64,000 bases of DNA from an uncultured bacterium (GCA_937943575.1 CALEAV010000015.1:1-64000), one strand, 5' to 3'. Shown: positions 47,130 to 56,485, counted from the first letter of the stretch. Notes: a model not told the origin generated them from the sequence alone. Numbers and translations: made by a program.

Positions 47130-47764
47130 ACCTGGTTCTCGATGTATTCCTGGGAGAGGGCGTACCTCACCAGCTCCGCCATGGTGGAGAAATTCAGCTT
47201 CTCCATGATGTTATAGCGGTGGCGGCGCACGGTGTTGACGCTGATGAACAGGAGCTCGGCGATCTCCTGGGCCCGCTTGCCCTCCGCCAGCAGCTTGAGG
47301 ACCTCCCGCTCCCGGGCCGTCAGGAGGTCTTTCCTGCCCTCCTCCCGCTGCAGGCTGATGAGCACCTCGGTGAGCAGGGGGGAGAGGCACTTTTCGCCCC
47401 GGCGCACCGCCTCCAGGGCCCGCACCAGTTCCGGGGCCGGGTCCTCCTTCAGAAGAAAGCCGTCGGCCCCGTCCACCAGGGCCTGACGCACGAATTCCTT
47501 TTTACGGTGCATGGTGAGGATAATCACCTTTACTTCCGGGTATTGCCGCTTGATCTCCCGCATGGCCTCCAGCCCCCGCATGTGGGGCATGGAGATGTCC
47601 AGCAAAATGAGGTCCGGCGTGTGCCGCTTGAGGAACTCCAAGAGCTCCAGGCCGTCGGACACTTCGCCGATGATACTGACCCCTTCCACCCGTTCCAGAA
47701 GCTTGCGCACCCCGGCCCGGAACAGGGCATGGTCATCGGCCAGCACGATCTGGTATGGGTTCAT
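47126..47764 (-). CDS. NarL/LuxR-family response regulator
   Basis: IVLADDHALFRAGVRKLLE...DLILLDISMPHM...LTAREREVLKLLAEGKRAQEIAELLFISVNTVRRHRYNIMEKL. Confidence 0.95.
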   Translation of the reverse strand: MNPYQIVLADDHALFRAGVRKLLERVEGVSIIGEVSDGLELLEFLKRHTPDLILLDISMPHMRGLEAMREIKRQYPEVKVIILTMHRKKEFVRQALVDGADGFLLKEDPAPELVRALEAVRRGEKCLSPLLTEVLISLQREEGRKDLLTAREREVLKLLAEGKRAQEIAELLFISVNTVRRHRYNIMEKLNFSTMAELVRYALSQEYIENQV

Positions 47765-49013
47765 CCGTGCTCTCCTCTCTGGGGATGGTGAAAGTGATGG
47801 TGGTGCCCTGGCCCGGCCGGCTCCGGAGGTGGAACTCCCCCCCGAGCATGCGGACCCGCTCTTCCATGGCCAGCAATCCCAGGGTGCCTTTGGTGCGGGA
47901 CGTCAGGGACTGGTCGAAGCCCCGGCCGTCGTCCTTGATCTCGAAGATCAGTCGGCCATCCTCCCGGGTGGCCGTCAGGGAGACCCGCCGGGGGTCGGCG
48001 TGCTTGCCGATATTGGTGAGGGCCTCCTGCACCACCCGGTAGATGGCGGTCTGCACGGGCAGAGGAAAGAGACCGTCCAGATCGTCCAGGTCCACGGTGA
48101 AGGTGAGGTCTTTTTTGAGGGCCCGGAAGTCGTCGATCAGGGCGGTGAGGGCGGTGGTCAGCCCCAAATCCTCCAGGTCCCCGGGGCTCAGGTCCAGATA
48201 GAGCCGCCGCACCTCGGCAATGGTGGCGGCGATCTCCTTAAGCATTTCCTGGATCTCATTTTTCATGGCCTCCAGCTGCGGAGTGAGCTCCGCCTCCAGA
48301 GCCTCCAGCCTCAGCTTCAGGGTGAGGAGACGGTGGCCCAGCTCATCGTGCAGCTCCGCGGCCAGGCGCTTGCGCTCATTCTCCTGGGCCTTGAGAAGCT
48401 GGGCCGCCAGCCTCCGGAGCTTGGCCTCGCTCTCCCGGAGGGCCTCCTCCGCCACCCTCCGGGCGGTGATGTCGATGCCGATGACCCCCACCAGGGGGGT
48501 GCCGCTGTCGGGGGGCGGGATGGGGAACCGGGTCAGCAGCCAGTAACGGGTTTTCCCATGCCGCTCCAGGGTTTCCAGATGCTGCAGGGCCTCCCCCCCC
48601 TCCCGCACCTGCCGGTTCAGTTCCACCTCCCACCGGGCCGCAGAACCCGGATCCCCCGGCGTCGTTCCCGGGGGGGCGCCGAAGATCTCCCTCCAGGTCT
48701 CATTGGCATAGAGGATGGTGTCCGCCGCATCCAGGATCACCGCCGCGCCCGGGACATTCTGCATGAAGGCGGCAAACCGGGTCTCGCTCTCCCGGAGGCG
48801 CGCCTCGGCCTGCTGGCGCTCATCGATCTCCCGCAGAATGCGGGCGTAGGAGGCCTGGAGTTCGGCAATCTTGGCCATGGCCTGGCTCTCCAGGTCCGCC
48901 ACCTGCCCTTGCGCCCGCCGCAGCAGCCGCCGGGTGGCGCGGCCGTGGAGGTAGGTGAGGACCAACAGCCCCAGGATGAAGACGCCGTTGAGGAAAAGAA
49001 AGAAGGGACCCAT
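47733..49013 (-). CDS. PAS-containing NarX/DegS-type sensor histidine kinase
   Basis: N-terminal TM, PAS, HisKA_3 ENERKRLAAELHDELGHRLLTLKL, ATPase IYRVVQEALTNIGKHADPRRV; overlaps the response regulator. Confidence 0.93.
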   Translation of the reverse strand: MGPFFLFLNGVFILGLLVLTYLHGRATRRLLRRAQGQVADLESQAMAKIAELQASYARILREIDERQQAEARLRESETRFAAFMQNVPGAAVILDAADTILYANETWREIFGAPPGTTPGDPGSAARWEVELNRQVREGGEALQHLETLERHGKTRYWLLTRFPIPPPDSGTPLVGVIGIDITARRVAEEALRESEAKLRRLAAQLLKAQENERKRLAAELHDELGHRLLTLKLRLEALEAELTPQLEAMKNEIQEMLKEIAATIAEVRRLYLDLSPGDLEDLGLTTALTALIDDFRALKKDLTFTVDLDDLDGLFPLPVQTAIYRVVQEALTNIGKHADPRRVSLTATREDGRLIFEIKDDGRGFDQSLTSRTKGTLGLLAMEERVRMLGGEFHLRSRPGQGTTITFTIPREESTDEPIPDRAGR

Positions 49014-49054
49014 GACCGCTGTGTCCTGCCGCCTTCCGCCCCGGGTTCCCCCGC

Positions 49055-49933
49055 CTACATGGCCTCCGGTTCGGGCCCGGGCTCCGGCACCGTGGCCGCC
49101 GGTGCAGCCTTGTCGGGCGGCGCCGCCTTCCTGGCCGGTCTGACCCTTGCCGGGACGATCTGGCCCCGGGCCGTGACCGGCTCCTGCCTCAGGAACCGGG
49201 TCTCCACCCACCCCTCGGCCCCGGTGTCCGGAAAACGCACCTTGCGCCAGCGGGCCCCGGATTCAGCAATGCTCTCCACCTTGTCGTTGAGGGTGAGTCG
49301 CTTCAGAACCTGGGAGTCCTTCAGGGGCAAAAGATGCAGGGCGGCGGAATCGGAGGCCACATACCAATACACCGGAGCTCCGGGGGGTGAGACCCCCGGC
49401 GTTCCCGGTCCGCTTGCCGCCTCCGCCGCCGGTTCCGGCGGCAGGGTGTCCGCCAGCTGGGCGGCCGTCACCCAGCCGATGGCCCGGTCTTTCTCCACCA
49501 GCACCCGCCACCACTCCCGCCGTTCCGTCAGTTTCTGGACCTTGTCGCCGAACTCCAGCCGCCGCCGGGAGGTGGCCTCCGGGTGGGGGGAATCCCTCAG
49601 GGGCAGTTCCCTGGCCGCCACATAGTGGGTCTGCCCCGAAAGCGGCCGCTCACTGAGCAGGGCCCGCTGCGTCCAGCCCACCGCCTCGTCCCGCCGGGAT
49701 TTCACCCGCCACCAGCCGTCAGGGCGGGATTCCAGGAGGTGGACTTCATCAGAGAGATAGATTTCGCTCACCACCGGACAGTCCAGTCCCGGGCAGGAGC
49801 GCAGATAGGACACCGCCGGAATGCTGTAGAAGACCCGGGGCTGAGGGGGGGAGGGGACAGTGGCACAGGCCGGAGCCAGAACCAGCAGCGCCCCCAGCAG
49901 CCGGAGGGCCTGGAACCGGGCATAAGCCGGCAT
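49055..49933 (-). CDS. SH3-domain-containing lipoprotein
   Basis: Signal LLGALLVLAPACATV; repeated SH3b-like segments (SYLRSCPGLDCPVVSEIYLSDEVHLLESRPDGWWRVKS, ELPLRDSPHPEATSRRRLEFGDKVQKL). Confidence 0.75.
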   Translation of the reverse strand: MPAYARFQALRLLGALLVLAPACATVPSPPQPRVFYSIPAVSYLRSCPGLDCPVVSEIYLSDEVHLLESRPDGWWRVKSRRDEAVGWTQRALLSERPLSGQTHYVAARELPLRDSPHPEATSRRRLEFGDKVQKLTERREWWRVLVEKDRAIGWVTAAQLADTLPPEPAAEAASGPGTPGVSPPGAPVYWYVASDSAALHLLPLKDSQVLKRLTLNDKVESIAESGARWRKVRFPDTGAEGWVETRFLRQEPVTARGQIVPARVRPARKAAPPDKAAPAATVPEPGPEPEAM

Positions 49934-49942
49934 GAGTCCTCC

Positions 49943-50605
49943 TTAGTGGGGCCGGGGGCGGGCCGGGCCGGTTTCGGGGATAGCCTCCAGCTCCTGGATG
50001 AGCCATTGGCCAAAGACCTGGGTGAACTGCACCCGGTAGGTCTTGATGTGGTTCTTCACCGCCTGGGTGGCCCGGTCCCGGGTGGTGAAGTTCCAGGTGA
50101 CCGTGCCCCGGATTACGCCCTCCCCCACCGCCTGCAAATCCTGGACGTGGTAGTGCATGTCCAGGTAGTCGTACCGCTGCCACAGGGAGACCATGGCCTC
50201 CCGTTTCCGGCCCAGGTCCGGCAGGGTGGGGGCATAGGCGCTGAGAAACAGCTCCGGGTCTTTGGCATACTGGGCCTCCCGGATGCGGTTCAACAGCCCG
50301 GCCAGCTCCTCCTGCGCCGGGAACTCCGGAAAGGTGTCGGAAAGGATGGACTGCGCCGGGGAGCGGGCTGCGGGCACCACCGACTGCCGGACCTGCAGGG
50401 GCACCGTGACCATCACCAGGAAATACGTCGCCGCCAGCACCGCCAGCACGGTCCAGATGAGGAGGAGTTGACGCCAGATGCGGCGCACCGCCTCCACCAG
50501 GTTCTCATTGAGGCGTCGGGACACCTGGACCAGCTCCGAGGCCTCCGCCTGCAGGGCGGCCCGGGCCTTCTCCACCGCTTCCCGGGTGTGCATCATCTCA
50601 TCCAT
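49943..50605 (-). CDS. Membrane-anchored hypothetical protein
   Basis: 220 aa with TM segment LLLIWTVLAVLAATYFLVMVTVPL; next to the SH3 lipoprotein. Confidence 0.65.
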   Translation of the reverse strand: MDEMMHTREAVEKARAALQAEASELVQVSRRLNENLVEAVRRIWRQLLLIWTVLAVLAATYFLVMVTVPLQVRQSVVPAARSPAQSILSDTFPEFPAQEELAGLLNRIREAQYAKDPELFLSAYAPTLPDLGRKREAMVSLWQRYDYLDMHYHVQDLQAVGEGVIRGTVTWNFTTRDRATQAVKNHIKTYRVQFTQVFGQWLIQELEAIPETGPARPRPH

Positions 50606-50706
50606 GAGCCCCTCCGCTTACGGCCGCCCTCCCCCGGCCCGGAGACGACTGCTCTTCCCACAATATCACAACCCGCCCAACAGAAACACTCCCTCGGGGC
50701 CGAACG

Positions 50707-51324
50707 TCATTTCCCCCAGTGTTCCCGGAGAAACTCCTCCCGGCCGGACAGGCTCCGGTAGGTGCAGTAGCGCCCCGGGTTTTTCCGGGCAAAGTCCTGG
50801 TGATAGTCCTCGGCCGGATAAAAGGTGGTGTAGGGCAGGATCTCCGTGGCAATGGGCCGCCGAAACCGCCCGGAGGCGGCCAGGGCCGCCTTGGAGGCCT
50901 CGGCCACCCGGCGCTGCTCGTCATCGTGGTAAAAAATCACCGTGCGGTAATGCCGCCCCCGGTCGGCAAACTGACCCCCCGGGTCGGTGGGGTCCACCTG
51001 CCGCCAGAAATGCTCCACCAGCTCGGCATAGGAAATCTTCCCGGGATCAAAGGTGACCTGCACCGCCTCCACATGCCCTTTCCGGGCATAGTCCTCGTAG
51101 GTGGGGTCGGCCCCCTGGCCCCCGGCGTAGCCGGAGACCGCCTTGATCACCCCGGGAAGCTTGCGGAATTCCGCCTCGATGCACCAGAAGCAGCCGCCGG
51201 CAAAGGTGGCGGTCGCAGCCTTCTCCGTGGTCATCCTTGCCTCCCCGGGTTCCTGCGGCGCCCCCTGGGCCAAAAGCCCGAAAAGCAGCGCCAGGCACCC
51301 CGCCGCGCCCCCCAGATACTTCAC
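50707..51324 (-). CDS. msrA: Peptide methionine sulfoxide reductase MsrA (exported form likely)
   Basis: ATATFAGGCFWCIEAEFRKLPGVIKAVSGYAGG...VEHFWRQVDPTDPGGQFADRGRHYRTVIFYHDDEQ; hydrophobic N-term. Confidence 0.93.
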   Translation of the reverse strand: MKYLGGAAGCLALLFGLLAQGAPQEPGEARMTTEKAATATFAGGCFWCIEAEFRKLPGVIKAVSGYAGGQGADPTYEDYARKGHVEAVQVTFDPGKISYAELVEHFWRQVDPTDPGGQFADRGRHYRTVIFYHDDEQRRVAEASKAALAASGRFRRPIATEILPYTTFYPAEDYHQDFARKNPGRYCTYRSLSGREEFLREHWGK

Positions 51325-51452
51325 CGCAGCTCCCTCCCCTCTTCCCTGCAAGCTAATCACTGCGGCTTAATTATACCAGGAAAAGGTGATGGAAAAGAAA
51401 AAGGGCAGGCTCGTTCCCGAACCCGCCCCCGGCAGACCCTGGAAAGAACAGC

Positions 51453-51875
51453 TTACCGCACGATGAGCACGCTGCAGGGGGCGTGGCGGCTCACCTTCTC
51501 CGCCGTGGTGCCCAAAAAGGCGGCCCACACCCCGGAAAGCCCGGTGTGTCCCACCAGCACCAGGTCAAAGCCCCCTTCCCGGGCCACCTGCACGATGGTC
51601 TGAGCCGCGTGCCCCGAGCGAAGCACGGTCTTCAGCTCCACCCCTGCGGCCTGGGCCTGGGCCTTGGCCTCCTGGAGGAGCTTGCCGTAGTAGGCATCCG
51701 CGTACGCCTTTTCCTCCTCCACCTCGTCAATGGTGGCGGCAAAACGCGGCAGCTTCTCCTGCACCGCCAACGCGGTGAGCTCCGCCTGGTGGAGTTTGGC
51801 CAGCTCCAGACCCGCCGCCAGGGCCTTGACGGCCCCCTCGGAGCCGTCATAAGCCACCAACATCTTGCGGTACAT
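51453..51875 (-). CDS. Universal stress protein (UspA family)
   Basis: KMLVAYDGSEGAVKALAAGLELA...FDLVLVGHTGLSGVWAAFLGTTAEKVSRHAPCSVLIVR. Confidence 0.93.
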   Translation of the reverse strand: MYRKMLVAYDGSEGAVKALAAGLELAKLHQAELTALAVQEKLPRFAATIDEVEEEKAYADAYYGKLLQEAKAQAQAAGVELKTVLRSGHAAQTIVQVAREGGFDLVLVGHTGLSGVWAAFLGTTAEKVSRHAPCSVLIVR

Positions 51876-51899
51876 GCTCTCCTCCTGACCCCTGCCGCC

Positions 51900-53105
51900 T
51901 CAGTCTTCCGGCATGTGCAGGAAGTGTTCGCTGGTGCCCACTATTTCCGGCTCCACCGCCAGACCCAGGGACACCTCCCGGGGGTGAAACCATACCTGGG
52001 CGATGATGGTGGGAATGACCGCCGAGGCGATGACACCGGTCACCAGAATGGAGTACTGCGACTGGTCGATATAGCCGTGGGTGAGCCCGAAGAGGGCGGA
52101 AATGCTCCCGAAGGTCAGGCCGGTGGCCATGAGCAGGGTGGTGTAGTTGCTCTCCCGCACCGGGATCCCAAAGAGGCGGCACAGGGGCCAGATGCCTGCA
52201 ATCTTGGTGACCATCTTCATCATGAACAGCGCCACCAGGGCCCCAAAGCCCGCCACCAGGGCCGGCAGCGACACCAGGGTGCCCGCCTTGATGAAAAAGA
52301 AGGGGGTCAGAAGGGCAAAGGTGGTGGCCCGCAGCCGATGCAGAATGATTTTGTCATGTACAAACAGCCCGGCGATGACCATGCCGAAGAGGTAGGCCGG
52401 CAGCACCGCCTCGCTCCGGGCCGTCACCGCCAGCCCGCCCAGAACCGTGAGCACCAGGAAGATGAGCTTGATCTCCGGTTCAATCACCCGGCCGCCCCAC
52501 AGGGCAAAAAACCAGCGGCAGAGACGGGGCAGCTGCCACAGGGCCGCCACCGTGACCACCGCAAAGATCAGCAGCCAGCGGTCATAGTTGGCAAACAGCA
52601 GCCCCAGGGCCAGCACCGTGCCCAGATCGGTGATGAAACAGGCGGTGAGGATGAGCTTCCCCAGCTCGGTGTTGTTGAGGCCGGTCTCCACCATCACCGC
52701 ATAGACCACCGCCATGGAGGTGGTGGACAGGGCCACCCCGGCGATCTGGGCCGACTGTGAGGGCCAGCCGCTCACATAGTAGGCATAGGCCATGCAGCCC
52801 AGAAACGGCCCCAGAAAGGAGACCAAGCCGATGGCCAGGCTGGGCTTCCACAGGCGGCGGAAGGCCTCGGGTTCGATCTCCGCCCCGGCCAGGAAGGTGA
52901 GAACCACCGAGGCAAAACCTGCCAGAAAGTTGATCCAGGGGGTGGGCGTGAAGATCTGCCAGCCCAGGGCGGTGCCCAGGTTCCCGGCGATGCAGCCCAG
53001 AAAGATCTCCACCAGGGCCACCGAGATGCCCACCCGGATAGAGATGAGGCTGGCCAGCAGCGCCACCCCGATCCAGGCTGCGGCAGTATACCAGACCTGT
53101 TCCAT
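51900..53105 (-). CDS. Cation:proton antiporter (CPA2/Kef-like)
   Basis: 12-TM-like ORF; IFLGCIAGNLGTALG, GAEIEPEAFRRLWKPSLAIGLVSFLGPFLG, LSTTSMAVVYAVMVETGLNNTELGKLILTACFITDLGTVLALG. Confidence 0.9.
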   Translation of the reverse strand: MEQVWYTAAAWIGVALLASLISIRVGISVALVEIFLGCIAGNLGTALGWQIFTPTPWINFLAGFASVVLTFLAGAEIEPEAFRRLWKPSLAIGLVSFLGPFLGCMAYAYYVSGWPSQSAQIAGVALSTTSMAVVYAVMVETGLNNTELGKLILTACFITDLGTVLALGLLFANYDRWLLIFAVVTVAALWQLPRLCRWFFALWGGRVIEPEIKLIFLVLTVLGGLAVTARSEAVLPAYLFGMVIAGLFVHDKIILHRLRATTFALLTPFFFIKAGTLVSLPALVAGFGALVALFMMKMVTKIAGIWPLCRLFGIPVRESNYTTLLMATGLTFGSISALFGLTHGYIDQSQYSILVTGVIASAVIPTIIAQVWFHPREVSLGLAVEPEIVGTSEHFLHMPED

Positions 53106-53134
53106 GCTTTCCTCCGGATGCCTGGGGGCGGACG

Positions 53135-53173
53135 AAAAAAAACTCCTGTCCCGCCACCGTCAGGATCAGGAGT
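53135..53173 (-). terminator. Intrinsic-terminator-like hairpin in antiporter leader
   Basis: Minus strand ACTCCTG...CAGGAGTTTTTTTT between promoter and ATG. Confidence 0.75.
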
Positions 53174-53175
53174 CA

Positions 53176-53226
53176 TCAGCGCCAGCACGCGGTTCGGACG
53201 GCCACGGCCGCCCGGGCGGACTCCAT
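53176..53226 (-). CDS. Possible 16-codon upstream ORF (MESARAAVAVRTACWR) in antiporter leader
   Basis: ATG downstream of predicted TSS; TGA stop 2 nt before terminator stem. Confidence 0.3.
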   Translation of the reverse strand: MESARAAVAVRTACWR

Positions 53227-53244
53227 CGCCGCACACCCCTTGAA

Positions 53245-53272
53245 ATTATCAGGGTCTCTTCCCCCCTGTCAA
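53245..53272 (-). promoter_or_regulatory. Candidate promoter of antiporter
   Basis: Minus strand TTGACA-16 nt-GATAAT. Confidence 0.65.
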
Positions 53273-53307
53273 GAATCTCTTTTCCCTCCCCGCCATTTAT
53301 TTCACAA

Positions 53308-53336
53308 TTGACATTGGCTCATTTTTCCCTTATACT
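53308..53336 (+). promoter_or_regulatory. Candidate promoter of dynamin-like gene
   Basis: TTGACA-17 nt-TATACT. Confidence 0.8.
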
Positions 53337-53393
53337 TTACTCAGGCGATGAAGTCCGCCTTCAACCGCCCGGCCATGAGGCGCAGGGCTGATG

Positions 53394-53428
53394 ACTTCTG
53401 TCCAGGACCCCGGGCAGAAGTTTTTTTT
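53394..53428 (+). terminator. Intrinsic-terminator-like hairpin in dynamin leader
   Basis: ACTTCTGTCC-aggacccc-GGGCAGAAGT-TTTTTTT, 10-bp stem (one G-U), between promoter and proposed ATG. Confidence 0.8.
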
Positions 53429-53455
53429 ATTGGCCCGGTTGTGTGGGAGGCCCGT

Positions 53456-55201
53456 ATGGGAAATTATCAGCAGCTGAAGGAAGCCCTGGAGCGGCAGCTC
53501 ACCCATCTGGCGCAGCTGCCGGAAACTCCCAAGACCACCGTGCTGAACCTGCTGGACAAGCTGCGCCAGAACCGCTTCCACCTGGTGGTGATGGGGGCCT
53601 TCAAGCGGGGCAAGAGCACCCTCATCAACGCCCTCTTGGGGGAGGCCCTCCTCCCCACCGCCATCGTCCCCCTCACCTCCGTGGTCACCATCCTCACCTA
53701 CGGCGAGCAGGTCCGCATCGAGGTGCGCTTCCACGACGGCAGCACCCGCCTCATCTCCCCCCCGGAGCTGGTGGACTACATCACCGAGCGGGGCAATCCC
53801 GGCAACCGCAAGGGGGTGCGGGAGGTGGAGATCACCTACCCCTCGGACTACCTCAAGGATGGCGTCTGCATCATCGACACCCCCGGGGTGGGCTCCATCT
53901 ACAGCCACAACACCGAGGTGGCCTACAACTACCTCCCTTACGTGGATGCCGCCGTCTTTGTGGTCACGGTGGACCCCCCCCTGTCCGCCGCGGAGCATGA
54001 GTTTCTCCGGGACATCCGGGAATATGTCCACAAGCTCTTCTTCGTGCTGAACAAGATTGACTACGTGGACGAACCCGAGCGCCAGGAGGCCCTGGAATTC
54101 ACCCGCCAGGTCCTGCAGGCGGACCTCGGGACCGGCCAGGTCAACATCTTCCCCCTCTCCGCCAAGCTGGCCCTGGAGGGCAAACACAACGGCCATCCGG
54201 AGCTCCTCACCGCCAGCCACCTGCCGGAGTTCGAAGCCCATCTCAGGGACTTCCTCTTCCGGGAAAAGGGGCGGGTGCTGCTCATCTCCTGCCTCAGCGG
54301 GGCTCTGAAGGCCATCACCGACTCCACCCTGGCCCTGAAGGTGGAGCGCCAGGCCGCCGCCCTGCCGGTGGCCGAACTGGAGGCCAAGATCTCCCAGTTC
54401 AACCAGGAACTGGAGGGCCTGAAAAAGGAGCGGGAGATGTCCCTCCTGCTTCTGGACGGCCGCCTCAAGGGCGTGGCCACCCAGTTCGATGCCGATCTGG
54501 AAGCCTTCCGCCGGGAGACCACCGCCCGCCTGCGCCGGGAGATCGAGGCGGTGTTTCAGGAAAAGAGCCGTCAGGCGGGGGACCTCCGCCAGGAGATGGA
54601 AAAATTCCTCTTCGCCGCCCTCCGGGACCTGTTCATCGGCTGGCGGCGCCAGGAAATCGACAGGCTCTCCCAGACCCTGGCGCAGACCCACCAGGAGTTC
54701 GCCGCCCGCAGCAATGCCATCCTGGAGCGCCTCACCCAGCTCACCGCCCGCATCTTTGACTTTTCCCTGCGGGGGGTGGCGGTGGAGGAGGTCTTCGCCG
54801 ACCGCAGCCGCTTCAGCTTTAAATTCAAAGACGAGCCGGTGGGACTGGAGATCCTGCAGATGACCATCACCGGCCTCCTGCCCCGGGCCCTCACCAAGGG
54901 GATGCTGCTGAAGAAGCTCCAGGAAAACGTGGCCGAGCTGGTGGACAAACACTGCGGCCGCCTGCGCTGGGACTTCCACCAGCGCCTGCAGGACATCGGC
55001 CGGGAGATGCGCCAAAGCTGGCTGGAGCGCCTGGATGAGACCACGAACAGCATCCGCCAGGCCCTGGAGCGGGCCCGGACCCAAAAGCAGGCCAGCGCCC
55101 AGGCGGTGGCGGCCCGGGCCGGGGAGCTGGACCGCAGCCTGGCGGCCATCCTCCAGGCCGAAGCCGACCTGCTGGCCCTCCGGGAACGCCTGGCCGCCTG
55201 A
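53456..55201 (+). CDS. Bacterial dynamin-like GTPase
   Basis: G1 VVMGAFKRGKSTLINALLG, G3 IIDTPGVGS, G4 LNKIDYVD, long coiled-coil C-terminus. Confidence 0.9.
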   Translation: MGNYQQLKEALERQLTHLAQLPETPKTTVLNLLDKLRQNRFHLVVMGAFKRGKSTLINALLGEALLPTAIVPLTSVVTILTYGEQVRIEVRFHDGSTRLISPPELVDYITERGNPGNRKGVREVEITYPSDYLKDGVCIIDTPGVGSIYSHNTEVAYNYLPYVDAAVFVVTVDPPLSAAEHEFLRDIREYVHKLFFVLNKIDYVDEPERQEALEFTRQVLQADLGTGQVNIFPLSAKLALEGKHNGHPELLTASHLPEFEAHLRDFLFREKGRVLLISCLSGALKAITDSTLALKVERQAAALPVAELEAKISQFNQELEGLKKEREMSLLLLDGRLKGVATQFDADLEAFRRETTARLRREIEAVFQEKSRQAGDLRQEMEKFLFAALRDLFIGWRRQEIDRLSQTLAQTHQEFAARSNAILERLTQLTARIFDFSLRGVAVEEVFADRSRFSFKFKDEPVGLEILQMTITGLLPRALTKGMLLKKLQENVAELVDKHCGRLRWDFHQRLQDIGREMRQSWLERLDETTNSIRQALERARTQKQASAQAVAARAGELDRSLAAILQAEADLLALRERLAA

Positions 55202-55240
55202 GGCCGGCGGAAAAATCGCCGCCTTGCTCCGGTCAGGGAA

Positions 55241-55270
55241 TTGACCTGACTCTTCCAGAACCTATATTGT
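55241..55270 (+). promoter_or_regulatory. Candidate promoter of 94-aa ORF
   Basis: TTGACC-18 nt-TATTGT. Confidence 0.5.
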
Positions 55271-55311
55271 GAGTGAGGCCTTTATCTTAATACTTCCCCA
55301 AGGAGGCGGCC

Positions 55312-55596
55312 ATGAAGGAATATGATGAGATCATCAAGCAGAAAGGTCTTCCCCAGGTGGGTCAACTGGTGCGCAGCAAGAAATACGGCACCCTCTGGCG
55401 CGTCATGGAAAAAAAGGAGATCTGGCGCAACATCGACCCCGATCCCCAGACCGGTGAGCCCCGCATGGTCCCTGCCATCTACCTCCTCTACTGGAAGGTG
55501 CAGGAAGGGGTCACCCCCGGGGTGGGCCGCCTCATGGGTTATGAATACACCCTCTACGACAACACCTTTCATCTGAACTGGGAGATTGTGGAGTAG
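55312..55596 (+). CDS. Hypothetical protein (94 aa)
   Basis: MKEYDEIIKQKGLPQVGQLVRSKKYGTLWRVMEKKEIW...; strong RBS aaggaggcggcc; own promoter-like site and terminator. Confidence 0.75.
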   Translation: MKEYDEIIKQKGLPQVGQLVRSKKYGTLWRVMEKKEIWRNIDPDPQTGEPRMVPAIYLLYWKVQEGVTPGVGRLMGYEYTLYDNTFHLNWEIVE

Positions 55597-55632
55597 CGGA
55601 GATTGCGTCTGGAGAAGAGCTCAGATTCATGA

Positions 55633-55661
55633 GGCGGGGGGCATTACCCCCGTCTTTTTTT
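55633..55661 (+). terminator. Intrinsic terminator after 94-aa ORF
   Basis: ggcggggg-gcatta-cccccgtc-ttttttt. Confidence 0.8.
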
Positions 55662-55849
55662 CGCCCTCTCTCGGCTCTCCTCGGCTCGAAGCTCAAAATC
55701 GCGGGGAAAAATCCTGAGGCCCCAACCAGCCGGTAACAGAGAAAAAATTTGTGGCTCCGGGCCGTGGTTGGCTAAAATGGCACCTAAAGGCTGGGAAAGG
55801 GGCGGCATTCCCCGGGATCCAAGTCCCACCCCAAGAAAGGATCAGGCTT

Positions 55850-56485
55850 ATGACCCACATCATCCTCGTGCGCCACGGTCAGACTCCCTGGAACAAGGAC
55901 AAGATCTTTCGCGGCTCCAAGGACATCCCCTTAAATGACCAGGGCCGGGAGGAGGCCCGGCTGGCCGGGGAGTGGCTTAAAGGGGAGACCATTCATGCGG
56001 CTTATACCTCGCCCCTGTCCCGCTCCCGGGACACCGCCGAAGCCATCGCCCGCCATCACGGCCTCACGGTCCAGGACCTGCCGGGGTTGAGCGACCTGTG
56101 CTACGGCGACTGGGAAGGCCTGCCCCTGACCGAGGTCAAGGTGCGCTACGCCGACCTCTACCGGCAATGGGAAGCCGCGCCCCATACCGTGCGCTTCCCC
56201 AACGGCGAGACCCTGGACGAGCTCCGGGACCGGGCCCTGGCCGCGGTGGAGGAGGTGGTGCGCCGCCATCCCCATGAGACCGTGCTCCTCTCCGCTCACC
56301 GGGCGGTGAACAAAGTGCTCATCGCCGCCTTCATCGGCCTGGACAACTCCCACTTCTGGCGCATCGGCCAGGACACCACCGCCATCAACCGCTTCACCCG
56401 GGTGGGGGAGGTCTGGCACATCATGGCCGTCAACGACACCTGCCATCTCCGGGGCATGACCCGGGGTGAATACGTGGATTTTTAA
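55850..56485 (+). CDS. Histidine phosphatase family protein (phosphoglycerate mutase-like)
   Basis: IILVRHGQTPWNKDKIFRGSKDIPLNDQGREEA...LLSAHRAVNKVLI. Confidence 0.9.
   Translation: MTHIILVRHGQTPWNKDKIFRGSKDIPLNDQGREEARLAGEWLKGETIHAAYTSPLSRSRDTAEAIARHHGLTVQDLPGLSDLCYGDWEGLPLTEVKVRYADLYRQWEAAPHTVRFPNGETLDELRDRALAAVEEVVRRHPHETVLLSAHRAVNKVLIAAFIGLDNSHFWRIGQDTTAINRFTRVGEVWHIMAVNDTCHLRGMTRGEYVDF

Noticed and set aside
53348-53455. Dynamin start at 53348
   Set aside because: The predicted TSS is only a few nt upstream and the region holds a terminator hairpin; the ATG at 53456 (MGNYQQLK) is more plausible, though not proven.
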